Shown here: positions 8,001 through 16,150 of the stretch, one piece after another
How positions within the stretch are numbered: the first letter of the stretch is position 1
Layout: the number at the start of each line of letters is the position of its first letter
DNA from: Nitrospira sp. UBA2082
Lineage (GTDB): Bacteria > Nitrospirota > Nitrospiria > Nitrospirales > Nitrospiraceae
Length of the DNA: 64,000 bases
NCBI GenBank assembly: GCA_002331335.1
Contig: DCZO01000020.1
Location: 1 to 64,000, forward strand
Direction of reading: 5' to 3'
Program-made: the position numbers and the translations under genes
Notes under the pieces: generated by a model
What the model saw: the letters and a program-made list of their open reading frames with translations, nothing else
What the model was told of the DNA's origin: nothing
Database searches by the model: none

Positions 8001-9251
8001 ATGACTCACTTCAGAACCACCGTGTCACAGGGATATTCGATCTGCCTGGCGGCAATGCTGGGTGTGTTGATCGGGGCTGCGCCCGCCGTCCAGGCCTATG
8101 AGGTCTGGGTGGCCGATCAATCGGATACCGGCAAGGAAAGCGGGGGCTATCTGCACATTTTTGACGGCGCGAAGCTTGCAGCGGATCCTGCTGCGGCCAA
8201 ACCGGCCCAAACCATCGATCTGGCCGGAGAGATCGGCAAGTTCTGCGAAGACGCAACGAAGAAGGCCGTCCGCCGTCCGCACATGGTCTTCTTCAACGCG
8301 GCACAGGACCACGTCATCATTTCGTTTTTGAGCGGCCACGTGTTGTTCATGGACGCGGCGACGAAGAAGCCCGATGCCTGTTTATTGATGGGCAAGAACG
8401 CGCATGCCGCCTGGCCGACGCCGAACCAAAAGATGGCCATTACCGCCAACATTGCCGACAAAAAGTTCATCCGCATCTGGACGGACTATGCGGCCCATAA
8501 ATTCAGCTTCGATCCCGACAAGGACGTGCTCAATTTGGTTTCGTTCGAAGGCGGCGAGCGACCGGATGCCTCGCCGATCTGTCCGATCACCGAATCAACC
8601 AGCCGGTATGCCTTCATTACGCTTCGTGGGGGCGGGCTGCTGGTGGTGGACGTAACCGTCACACCCATGAAAGTCGTGGCGACGCTGGATAACAACCAAA
8701 TCCACCCGGCCGGATGCGGCGGCATCGAATCCGGCGGCACGATGTACATCAATTCCGGAGGCGGTTGGCCCGTCGCTCCGTTGTCCTACGATGTCTATGC
8801 CATCGACATCTCGAACTTGCCCAAATCGATTTCGGTCAAGCTTGTCTCGCAGCGCGACGACCAATTCGCCGACTCGCACGGCATGGCCGCTGTCGGGCGC
8901 TATGTGTGGAATGCGGATCGGGCTGGGAACAACGTCGAGATCATCGATACGCTGAGCAACTTGAGTGTCGGATCGGTTGATCTGACAACGAGCGCCAACG
9001 CAGACCCGGCTCCGGATCTGATGGATGTGGCGCCGGACGGGCAATATGTGTTTGTGACGCTGCGCGGGCAGACTCCGCTGACCGGCAACGACAAGGATGC
9101 GCACAACGCCAAAGGTACGATTCCTGGCGTGGGCGTGATTCATGTCGATGCGGAAGGGAGAGTCGGCCACTACAAGGGCCAAGCCGCCATCACGAACATG
9201 AAAGAGGGTAAAGAAACCGCCGACGCGCACGGGATCGCGGTGAGGAAGTAA
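8001..9251 (+). CDS. Secreted beta-propeller protein
   Basis: 416 residues with a Sec signal peptide (hydrophobic stretch to AVQAYEVW, cleavage near residue 32), so periplasmic. The mature part has repeated blade-like strands (YEVWVADQSD, SRYAFITLRGGGLLVVDV, GRYVWNADRAGNNVEIIDT, GQYVFVTLRGQTPL), typical of YVTN or cytochrome-cd1-like seven-bladed propellers. His residues recur (HMVFFN, ADSHGM, DAHGIAV), but no haem CxxCH is present. ATG 8001 was chosen because GGAGG lies five bases upstream and it starts the signal peptide. Substrate unknown. Confidence 0.8.
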   Translation: MTHFRTTVSQGYSICLAAMLGVLIGAAPAVQAYEVWVADQSDTGKESGGYLHIFDGAKLAADPAAAKPAQTIDLAGEIGKFCEDATKKAVRRPHMVFFNAAQDHVIISFLSGHVLFMDAATKKPDACLLMGKNAHAAWPTPNQKMAITANIADKKFIRIWTDYAAHKFSFDPDKDVLNLVSFEGGERPDASPICPITESTSRYAFITLRGGGLLVVDVTVTPMKVVATLDNNQIHPAGCGGIESGGTMYINSGGGWPVAPLSYDVYAIDISNLPKSISVKLVSQRDDQFADSHGMAAVGRYVWNADRAGNNVEIIDTLSNLSVGSVDLTTSANADPAPDLMDVAPDGQYVFVTLRGQTPLTGNDKDAHNAKGTIPGVGVIHVDAEGRVGHYKGQAAITNMKEGKETADAHGIAVRK

Positions 9252-9799
9252 CTCGAAGCTGTCAGCTCTCAGCAGTCAGCTTACAGACCGCATGGGGCGA
9301 GCCTCGTCAGGGTTGTCCTGCAGGCTCGCGTCCACGCGCTGCCTGCGAGGGCGTCCCGAAAGACTCATGAAGAAATGATTTCCTTTCCTTCGACCCCGCG
9401 TTTTGTAGGGAGCTGATGCCTTGGGCAGTCAGAAAAGATTAACCCATCCCTTTGTTCTACAATCTCGTGTTTTCCCTCCTTCAGCAAGAGCAACTTTGAC
9501 GGAAATTGCGTTCCTTCATGGTGCTCCATGAATTGTTGACCGTGGCAGACGTTGTGCGCCACGTTGAATGTCTCTGACCTCACCCTCAGGTTCTTCCCTC
9601 TTCTCCACCAACCTTGCGTATGAGCTGTATCATTGATGATCTTCTATGCGTTTTCCCTCGCTATCGCACCATGACTTTGCGCTTTCAGTGAAATTGATTC
9701 GGTTTCAACAGAACCGTTGATATGATTCACTTGTCATGTGTGTGGGATGACGGTTTCAAGGGGGACTCCAAATCTGTGAACTGAACCGAGGGGAAATGT
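9252..9799. other. Long intergenic region at the edge of an accessory stretch
   Basis: 548 bp with no gene I can support. It starts with a short tandem of tcagct/cagtcagc words (9259-9282), resembling degenerate spacer sequence also seen near 45311-45337 and 59099-59200. A 72-codon minus-strand open frame (9365-9583) has mixed composition, no recognisable domain and no good ribosome-binding site. From about 9600 the base composition becomes visibly richer in A and T than the core genes, consistent with acquired DNA. Confidence 0.4.
9297..9329 (+). terminator. Hairpin after the beta-propeller gene
   Basis: GCGAGCCT (9297-9304) pairs perfectly with AGGCTCGC (9322-9329) around a 17-base loop, 45 bases after the stop codon. 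No T-run follows. Terminator role is inferred from position. Confidence 0.4.
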
Positions 9800-10411
9800 A
9801 TGGACTACACTTGGGCGTACATCATCGGGGAGGCAGATGAAAATCGTGTGCTGGAAGGGATTGAGGCTGCGCCTCAGTATGGAAAGAAGGTTGCCGGCGC
9901 GATCAAGCGTGCGATTAAAGTGATCCATGGTCTTGATGCGTTGTTTAATAGGCTTGAACTTAGAGATCTTGAAGTGTACTTGGGTCGCTCTTCTGATGAC
10001 CCCACCCAGGTGCTGGGGCGGTGGGAGCAAGCTCGGAAGAAGCACCGCCACAAGTACGCGGCTATCCTCTTCACCTGCGAGGCGGACCGAGCCTCAAAGT
10101 TAGAGGGGTTAGCAAACAAAGTGCTGAAGAAGCTCAAAGCCCATGGTGCCTTATGCGTCGGGAACGCGAACACCGCCGGTGACGGTCGGGGAAGAAAACC
10201 GGGGAGGCCTCTAGCTGTCATCTACATGACCTGGGGCGAAAACACAGGGAATAATGGCTTCGGCAAAGCGGATATAGATATCATCCGGCGTGTCACTGAA
10301 GAGACCTACCATGAAGCAGGTGGCTTCGTGACCAAAAAGCAAATTGAGGGAGGTCTCAGGACCATTAAGCGAATGACACTTAAGGCACGGCTTCGCTGGA
10401 GCCATGCGTGA
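9800..10411 (+). CDS. Orphan hypothetical protein, possibly GIY-YIG-like
   Basis: 203 residues, no signal peptide or membrane segment. I do not recognise the family with confidence. The arrangement WAYIIG, then VYLGRS, an Arg/Trp helix (LGRWEQARKKH), a strand AAILFTC, a Glu-bearing helix (KLEGLANKVL) and ALCVGNANTAGDG loosely mimics the strand order of GIY-YIG nucleases, where the Glu would bind metal. The C-terminus (residues 165-200) is basic and helical. GAGGGGAAATGT precedes the ATG, an acceptable ribosome-binding site. It lies in an A/T-richer accessory stretch with no cotranscribed partner. Confidence 0.6.
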   Translation: MDYTWAYIIGEADENRVLEGIEAAPQYGKKVAGAIKRAIKVIHGLDALFNRLELRDLEVYLGRSSDDPTQVLGRWEQARKKHRHKYAAILFTCEADRASKLEGLANKVLKKLKAHGALCVGNANTAGDGRGRKPGRPLAVIYMTWGENTGNNGFGKADIDIIRRVTEETYHEAGGFVTKKQIEGGLRTIKRMTLKARLRWSHA

Positions 10412-10831
10412 CCAACAAGGTGATTGTTTAGGGGAGTCGGATCGTTTTTTATTTACACTGAGTTTGCGGGTAGATCGACTTGCTGCCGCGCATTGCGCAG
10501 AGCCAGCATGAGGAGAAAACTGCCCAGTAGTTCCTGAGGCAAATGAGGGAAGAGTTCGCCCGAACGGAAGTGGCCCATGGCCTTGTATGGACAGTATTGG
10601 AAGACTTGATGGGAGAATGTCTCGGAAGATAGTTGCTAGCTACCCGGTGTCAGCGCACCGTTGATATCAGAATGTTTCTTTCTGGCTAACAACCCATCGG
10701 CGACGGGAGTACCTATTAGGATCGGAGTGCAATTGTGAGGAACGATTTAGCCCTATAGTCCACGAATGAAATAATACTCTGACCGCACTGCTACACAAGG
10801 ACTTGCCGATACCGGCTGCTATACTTGACTT
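10412..10831. other. Intergenic region with a possible gene remnant
   Basis: 420 bp. On the minus strand an open frame bounded by stops near 10453 and about 10633 contains protein-like text (QVFQYCPYKAMGHFRSGELF and LPQELLGSFLLMLALRNARQ), with an internal ATG at 10578. I cannot name a family; it reads more like the tail of a decayed gene than a functional short gene. A TATACT at 10820-10825 lies just before the next gene, but a -35 at the right distance is not evident. Confidence 0.35.
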
Positions 10832-11137
10832 ATGAGTTTCCGCGCACCCTTCTTTGCCAGCCCACGAAAGATCAAGAGCCTCTTAAATCGTCACAGTGCC
10901 CAACGCAAACTTCAGAAGGCCGTAGCTGCTGGCAAGGTCAAGAAACCATCCCGCTGTCAAGGCTGTCGCCAGAAGTTCCCAAAGCACAAATTACAAGGGC
11001 ACCATCGTGATTACAGAAAGCCCTTTGACGTCGAGTGGTACTGTCAAGCGTGTCATTACGAGAAGCACGGACCGAGATTCCGGGCGGAGGCTGTATACCG
11101 TCAGATGCTGCGAGAGAGTGGAATCATCGGGCATTAG
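10832..11137 (+). CDS. Small HNH-like zinc-binding protein
   Basis: 101 residues, strongly basic. A CQGC pair, then LQGHHRDYRKPFDVEWYC with a second Cys pair (CQACHYEKHG), gives a CxxC/HH/CxxCH arrangement like phage HNH-type or zinc-ribbon DNA-binding proteins. The HH plus ... His pattern could be the catalytic histidines of an HNH nuclease, but the typical central Asn is not obvious. Phage-associated homologues are common for this layout. It stands alone between accessory genes. Confidence 0.6.
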   Translation: MSFRAPFFASPRKIKSLLNRHSAQRKLQKAVAAGKVKKPSRCQGCRQKFPKHKLQGHHRDYRKPFDVEWYCQACHYEKHGPRFRAEAVYRQMLRESGIIGH

Positions 11138-11157
11138 GTTGGCACCAGTACCAAATA

Positions 11158-11187
11158 GATTCCCCCGCCCGGAAGGGCGGGGAAATC
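11158..11187 (+). terminator. Strong GC hairpin
   Basis: CCCCGCCC (11163-11170) and GGGCGGGG (11175-11182) form a perfect 8-bp stem with a GGAA tetraloop, extended by GATT/AATC beyond one mismatch. TACTTTTG follows. It lies 21 bases past the stop of the small HNH-like gene, fitting an intrinsic terminator. Confidence 0.65.
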
Positions 11188-11237
11188 TACTTTTGCATCT
11201 TGCACCAATCTGGTAAGCAGCGCCTCTTCCAAGTGAG

Positions 11238-11819
11238 ATGCATGAAATGGAAGCAGTAGGAAGTATTCTCGCCGGGATCATCTTCTGGTCGCTGATAGGC
11301 TATTTCGTCTATCAGTGCTTCAAACCCTCCCCCTGGCGACATCGATTCACCTCGATGCGCCGACAACAAGGTGGGCAGCCTGTCTCGATCGGGCCGTTGC
11401 CTTACCAGAAGAAGTGGTACCTGCTGTCTCCGGCTGAACGAGACTTTTATGAGGCACTCCGCCAGGCGGTGGGAAACCGTTACTTGATTTTTGCCAAAGT
11501 GAGACTGCTAGATCTCCTCTGGCTGCCGGGCAACATGGAAAACCGCCCCCTCTACATTGGCCGAGTGGCCTCAAAGCATGTGGACTTTGTTCTGTGCCAT
11601 CCACAGACCGTTGCACCAGCTCTGGTGATCGAGCTGGACGACGCCTCGCATCAATTACCGGAGAGACAGGAGCGGGACATCTTCCTCAATGAGGTCCTGC
11701 GCGTTGCTGGGATTCCATTGCTCCGTGTGCCGGTGAGGAAGTCATTTTCGGCATCGGCTCTGCGTGATCAGATTCTGGATACATTGGGGATGTGTAGCCA
11801 ACCGGAAACTGCCGCCTAA
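11238..11819 (+). CDS. DUF2726 protein with an N-terminal membrane anchor
   Basis: 193 residues. A single transmembrane helix (residues 9-27, ILAGIIFWSLIGYFVYQCF) is followed by a DUF2726 domain: LLSPAERDFYEALRQAVG, FAKVRLLDLL, KHVDFVLCHPQT, ALVIELDDASH and LLRVPV. The order of D, E-x-D and the core strand recalls the PD-(D/E)XK nuclease fold, which has been suggested for this family; activity is unproven. A second ATG at 11247 would start at MEAVGS and is equally likely. Isolated gene within the accessory stretch. Confidence 0.75.
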   Translation: MHEMEAVGSILAGIIFWSLIGYFVYQCFKPSPWRHRFTSMRRQQGGQPVSIGPLPYQKKWYLLSPAERDFYEALRQAVGNRYLIFAKVRLLDLLWLPGNMENRPLYIGRVASKHVDFVLCHPQTVAPALVIELDDASHQLPERQERDIFLNEVLRVAGIPLLRVPVRKSFSASALRDQILDTLGMCSQPETAA

Positions 11820-11956
11820 AGGGGAGGGATGAGATCAGTTTGAGGAAGGAGAAAATAAGGCCAGACAGATTTTCTGATGACGTATGCGGATGGAGATCAG
11901 CTGCCCTTCCAGCGTCGTGGTCTGCAGGGTGTCCGTGGTCTGTCGAGAGATGAACT

Positions 11957-12478
11957 CTAAATAAGACGGGACAGGATATCGGCAGGCACGTGACTGCGCA
12001 GTTCCGGATACGCTTCGATCAGGCGAGCGATGTCGGCCAGATCCTTTTGACGTTTGCTAGGGCGGCGCGTCGTGTCTTGCGCGGCCCACAGCTTCCCCTG
12101 GAGCAGATCGTCCAGACTGGCCACTGGCAGGCGCCGTCCTAAGACAGTCCGTTCCGTGGCTCGCGTGACAAACGAGGCATATCGTGGGTCTGTCTGAAGC
12201 TGTACCCGAAGATCCGATCCTGTGGCCGAGACGTTGAGACTATGGGGAAACATTTCGACAAGAAATTCGCGTCGTAGCCAGTCTTCAACCTGCCGGCTGT
12301 GCTCAACGGCGATGACGATGTCGAGATCCAAGCTGACCACCGGATCGACGTACGCGTTGACTCCTTGCCCTCCGAGAACACAAAACCGGATGCCTTGTTC
12401 GGCCAGTCCATCGAGAAGGCGGTCAAGGAAGTCAGTATGATCCGCCACGACGACTTTCCAAAAGGTTTGGGCCAGCAT
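11957..12478 (-). CDS. Nucleotidyltransferase-fold protein (AbiEii/MNT-like)
   Basis: 173 residues. FCVLGGQGVNAYVDPVVSLDLDIVI gives the GG...(N)...SxDxD signature of the polymerase-beta-like nucleotidyltransferase superfamily, with metal-binding acidic residues in DLDI. C-terminal KRQKDLADIARL is the usual helix of the group. Related proteins act as toxins or tRNA/protein nucleotidylyltransferases. No cognate small antitoxin gene is visible next to it, so I do not call it a toxin-antitoxin module. Confidence 0.7.
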   Translation of the reverse strand: MLAQTFWKVVVADHTDFLDRLLDGLAEQGIRFCVLGGQGVNAYVDPVVSLDLDIVIAVEHSRQVEDWLRREFLVEMFPHSLNVSATGSDLRVQLQTDPRYASFVTRATERTVLGRRLPVASLDDLLQGKLWAAQDTTRRPSKRQKDLADIARLIEAYPELRSHVPADILSRLI

Positions 12479-12578
12479 GGGCGCGAGTCTCCTTCACGAG
12501 GGCTATCCTAGCAGGGCCTCTCGCTCTGGTAAAGGACAGTCAAAGGAACGGCAATCAGGTAACGAGCCGCCGGCTTGG

Positions 12579-12989
12579 TCACACGAACCGTTCGCGTTCG
12601 GCTGGAGTAGGTGCTCGGCAGGTTTCAGACTTACCCATCAAACGGTACCGGCGGCGCGCGACATAGTCGTACACGGCGTCCCGAAGAGGGGGTGGAATCG
12701 CGATACCGAGGTACAGGAGCGGCCACCAACCGGACAAGTGCCGCACAATTCTCAATGCTGCCGTCGATTTGGTGTAGACACGGCCCTGCTCAAGGAGCAA
12801 AAAAGTCTCAAAGTCGTCGGCGGGGAGGCGGAGGTCGTTCAGGATCTGTTGCGCCTGCGGGGATTGCAGCGTGCCGAACTTGAATTTACCGTGGGGGTCA
12901 CGAGCGAGCGCGAAATTGACCCAGACATTGCACCAATTGCAGACTCCGTCGAAGACGATGACACGCTCGTGCTTACCCCACTCATGCAT
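12579..12989 (-). CDS. Thiol-disulfide oxidoreductase DCC family protein (DUF393)
   Basis: 136 residues. VIVFDGVCNWCNVWVNFAL carries the D-x-x-C-x-x-C motif that names the family, followed by the thioredoxin-like body (KFGTLQSPQAQQIL, YTKSTAALRIVRHLSGWWPLLYLG) and the YDYVARRRYRLMG C-terminal helix. A cytoplasmic redox role is presumed; substrates are unknown. Single gene on the minus strand, 100 bp beyond the nucleotidyltransferase gene. Confidence 0.88.
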   Translation of the reverse strand: MHEWGKHERVIVFDGVCNWCNVWVNFALARDPHGKFKFGTLQSPQAQQILNDLRLPADDFETFLLLEQGRVYTKSTAALRIVRHLSGWWPLLYLGIAIPPPLRDAVYDYVARRRYRLMGKSETCRAPTPAERERFV

Positions 12990-13131
12990 GCGTCACTCGT
13001 ATCTTGTGAAGCGTGAAGCGCAGGACGGGAGAACTAGGCATACATCTTTGATTGCGAGATACGAGATACGTTTCACGAGGAACGAATGCTCAAGCGATTT
13101 CGCCAAAGACTGTCATGAATAATGTGGTTAG

Positions 13132-14487
13132 CTATGCCGTATCCCCTGACGGCCCGAACCGTCCCGTCTCGCCCAACGGCCGGTCGACCCGGAGATTGTC
13201 CGCCTGGCTGGAGCTGATGTCGAGTTCCTCTGCCGGCGGCGCCCAATCGAGCTTCTCCAGGGTCTCCAGGACGATCAACCGAAGCGCGTCTTTCGCGGTC
13301 AGCCGGACTGAGGCATAGGACAGCACCCGCTCTTTTTCAATCTCCACCTCGGAGGCCTTGGGATCGTAGAGGAAGGCGATCAAAGGTTCGATGGCCGTGT
13401 CGCCGATGACCGCCAGGGCGGCCGCCGCTTTCTCCCGCAACACACCGTCTTTCAACAACATTATGAGGTCGGGAATCACGCGGGGATCGCGGAACTGGCC
13501 GAGTGCCGTGGCCGCGGCCTCCTTGATGAACGCGTCTTCGCTGACGATGCACCCGGGAGTCGGCGAACCTTCTTGTTTAATTCCCTTACCTTTTAAGGCA
13601 TCCAGCACGGCCGGGAGGGCGCGCGAGTCGCCGATCATGCCAAGCGAGGCGATGGCATGCCGCTTGACCGCCCCGTCTTTCATCGCTTCGATCAGCGCAT
13701 CGATGGCCCGGCTGTCGCCGATCATGCCCAAAGCGATCGTCGCGTCTTCACGCACGGCCCGATCCGGATCCTTCAATGCGGCGATCAAGGCGTCGACCAC
13801 TTTTGCGTCCCGCACCCAGGTCCGTCCGATCTGATAGTCGGTCGTCATGCCGCCCAGCGCTCGGGCTGCGTGACAACGCACCACGAAATCCTTGTCCTTG
13901 AGACTCTCGATCAGAGGATCGACCGACGGCTGGCCGATGTAGACCAATGCGGTCCCCGCCGTTTCGCGCACGATTTTGGAGGAGTCTCGGAAGAGCTTGA
14001 TGAGGGCCGGGACGGCCGTCGCATCGCCGATCTTGCCGAGCGCTTCTGCCGCCGCGCTTTTCACCGCGCCGTCGCGGTCGCGGCAGGCGGCGATCAAGGC
14101 CTCAACGGCGTTCTTATCTTTGAGCCCGCCTGCCGCTTTGGCGGCATGTTCGCGGACGCGCCAGCGCTCGTCTTTTAAGACGGCGATCAGCCGGTCCAGC
14201 ACCGCCGGTCCCATCTGGATCGCCGCATCCACCGCTTGATTGCGCACTTCCATAATGGGGTCGTTGAAGAGACCGACGAGAGCCTCGATAGCCTTCGGTC
14301 CTCCGATCTTGGCCACGCCGTTGCCGGCATAGGCACGTACGGACCAGAAGTCGTCGCTACAGGCGGCGACCAGCGCATCTAAGGTTGAAGGAGCGCCCCG
14401 ATCCGCGAGGGCTTTCGCGGCTTCTTCACGCGTGGCGTCGTCCACGTCTTCCAGCGCGTCCAGCAGATCTTCAAGTGCCTGAGCCAT
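13132..14487 (-). CDS. HEAT-repeat protein, large
   Basis: 451 residues from the ATG at 14487, mostly HEAT units of ~31 residues (for example DDFWSVRAYAGNGVAKIGG, DERWRVREHAAKAAGGLKDKNAVEALI). A non-repeat tail after about residue 380 includes KDALRLIVLETLEKLDWAPP and an acidic end. An insertion near residues 310-330 (GIKQEGSPTPGCIVSEDAFI) interrupts one unit. I chose 14487 over a longer in-frame start because the longer form overlaps the upstream gene by 100 bp. It is last in a three-gene minus-strand unit with a secreted protein and a degenerate phosphatase-like protein. Confidence 0.8.
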   Translation of the reverse strand: MAQALEDLLDALEDVDDATREEAAKALADRGAPSTLDALVAACSDDFWSVRAYAGNGVAKIGGPKAIEALVGLFNDPIMEVRNQAVDAAIQMGPAVLDRLIAVLKDERWRVREHAAKAAGGLKDKNAVEALIAACRDRDGAVKSAAAEALGKIGDATAVPALIKLFRDSSKIVRETAGTALVYIGQPSVDPLIESLKDKDFVVRCHAARALGGMTTDYQIGRTWVRDAKVVDALIAALKDPDRAVREDATIALGMIGDSRAIDALIEAMKDGAVKRHAIASLGMIGDSRALPAVLDALKGKGIKQEGSPTPGCIVSEDAFIKEAAATALGQFRDPRVIPDLIMLLKDGVLREKAAAALAVIGDTAIEPLIAFLYDPKASEVEIEKERVLSYASVRLTAKDALRLIVLETLEKLDWAPPAEELDISSSQADNLRVDRPLGETGRFGPSGDTA

Positions 14488-14489
14488 GG

Positions 14490-14951
14490 TCACGGTGTTT
14501 GGTCGTAGTAATTGTCCCGCTCGCCCCCGTGGGGGTACATCCGTTTGCACCGGACGATGAGCGTCTGTGTGCCGCGTCCGTCGATGCATTGATCGAGGGA
14601 CTTGGCGAATTCAAGTGTGCCGTCGAGCTGTACAGTAAAGGGGAAGTCAAATGTAAAGCTGATGAATTTGTATTTCCCCGGCTTCAACTGGAGATCGCGC
14701 CGCTCGGAGGTCTTCGGGGCATCGAGCGATTCAGGGTCGGACGCCCAGATCGACGGAGTCACCCCCGGCACCTGCCACCACGAGGCAGGTACAAGCTTGG
14801 TGGCGTCGATCGTGATCGCATGCTCCTTCATGTGGGCGGGCGGCGGGCTGCTTGACCAACCGGTTCCAGCTTCCAAAAGCATCGCCGCCAGGACCGCCGA
14901 CAATCCTCCGTACATCAAGACCCGGTGCCGTATCAACAACGCCTTACGCAT
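14490..14951 (-). CDS. Secreted hypothetical protein
   Basis: 153 residues with a basic N-terminus and a hydrophobic segment (VLMYGGLSAVLAAMLLEAGTG), so exported or membrane-anchored. The mature part has paired Cys in LDQCIDGRGTQTLIVRCKRM, probably a disulfide, and a beta-rich core (KYKFISFTFDFPFTVQLDG). Family not recognised. It lies six bases after the phosphatase-like gene and two bases before the HEAT gene, so the three are very likely one transcript. Confidence 0.65.
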   Translation of the reverse strand: MRKALLIRHRVLMYGGLSAVLAAMLLEAGTGWSSSPPPAHMKEHAITIDATKLVPASWWQVPGVTPSIWASDPESLDAPKTSERRDLQLKPGKYKFISFTFDFPFTVQLDGTLEFAKSLDQCIDGRGTQTLIVRCKRMYPHGGERDNYYDQTP

Positions 14952-14957
14952 GATCGA

Positions 14958-15977
14958 TCAAGGCTTCGTGGTCGGGTGAGGAGCCGACGCGACCGCATTC
15001 GTCAGGAAGATCTCCTCCACGACCTTGCTGTCCCACTCAGTATGGGTCTCCAGGCCAAGAATACGCATGACCGTTGCGCCCGTGTCGATAATGGATACCG
15101 GCTGGCGAATCACCTGTCCAGGCTTGATCCCGACACCCGACACAATCCAGGGGACCACTGGTGGGTCTGTCGTCGGAGTTTCGGATCCCGGATTGGTGCC
15201 CTTCCCGCTCAGCGCTGTGACCACCACCGTAGTGCGGTCGGACAGCTTGTACTGTTTGAAGATGTCCAATACCGAGTGGATGGCTGTATCGACGGCCCGC
15301 AGCCCATCGCGATACGCTTTGGAGTTCCACCCGTGCGCGACGCCGGCACGCCCGGCTTCCGGCAGGTGGACGACCAACAAGTGCGGCAGGGCGAGGATCG
15401 CATGTCCATATCCGTGGCCGCTTGCCGCTTTTTGAAAATACTGTTGGATGTAGACCACAAGTTTCCCGGAAGTGCACTCCGGACGCAAGGCCCCGCACAG
15501 CTGATAATCGGTGTAAGGCTCCGGCCTCGCCAGTTGGTACAGCGATTCGTCCATGTAGAAGATGGCACTGTCGCGACCTCCGCTCAAGTCGAGATAGTCG
15601 AACAGACTGGGGGCGCGCGGATAGCCTCGGCTGAGTTCAAAGAAGTTCCAGGTGATTCCGTGTTTTTCCACCGGCATGCCGGTGACGACGGACGCCATGG
15701 TTGGAAGTCTGAGCGCCGGATTGACGCCGCTTGCGGACCAGGTCACCGCTCCTCCCCTGACCAGCTTACTAAGGGTCGGCATCGCGCCACTCTTGAGGGA
15801 CTCCTGGTCGAGGCCTTCCAAGACAAAGAGGATGACATGTTCAGCCGGTTGAGCCGACGCCAACGCTGCTGTGACCGGCGAGGGTGCCGCATCGGCAGGA
15901 AGCCCGGCAACGGTTTCAAGCAACACCGTCAAGAAGCCGACAATGAAAGGAAGGGGATTACGGAAAATCTGTGTCAT
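14958..15977 (-). CDS. Alkaline-phosphatase-superfamily protein with lost metal ligands
   Basis: 339 residues with a signal peptide ending near PADAAPS. The order of elements matches type I phosphodiesterase/nucleotide pyrophosphatase proteins: VILFVLEGLD, the nucleophile segment LPTMASVVTG, KHGITWN, VHLPEAGRAGVAHGWN and a late IIDTGATVMRILGL. The usual ADHG metal site is ALSG here (TVVVTALSGKG), and the first Asp of the DG motif is Glu, so several zinc ligands are missing. It may bind rather than hydrolyse. ATG 15977 was preferred to an upstream start because it begins the signal peptide. First gene of the unit with the secreted and HEAT proteins. Confidence 0.72.
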   Translation of the reverse strand: MTQIFRNPLPFIVGFLTVLLETVAGLPADAAPSPVTAALASAQPAEHVILFVLEGLDQESLKSGAMPTLSKLVRGGAVTWSASGVNPALRLPTMASVVTGMPVEKHGITWNFFELSRGYPRAPSLFDYLDLSGGRDSAIFYMDESLYQLARPEPYTDYQLCGALRPECTSGKLVVYIQQYFQKAASGHGYGHAILALPHLLVVHLPEAGRAGVAHGWNSKAYRDGLRAVDTAIHSVLDIFKQYKLSDRTTVVVTALSGKGTNPGSETPTTDPPVVPWIVSGVGIKPGQVIRQPVSIIDTGATVMRILGLETHTEWDSKVVEEIFLTNAVASAPHPTTKP

Positions 15978-16150
15978 AGGCCGTTTATGTGCGACGATGG
16001 TCGTATCAGACAGAAAGACCACCCTAGCACGCGAATTTTCTCGAAGGCAAGATGTCGGGATACCAGTCCCGACGATCGGGCCAGAAGTTACCGGGTCTTA
16101 TGCTGAAACAATTCCATAGTTCCGTATTCTGTTCGACCAAGGGGGGCAGG

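Noticed and set aside
9365..9583. 72-codon minus-strand frame
   Set aside because: No ribosome-binding site, no recognisable domain, and it lies in an eroded region.
11957..12478. Toxin-antitoxin module built on the nucleotidyltransferase
   Set aside because: No partner antitoxin gene is found within a plausible distance on either side.
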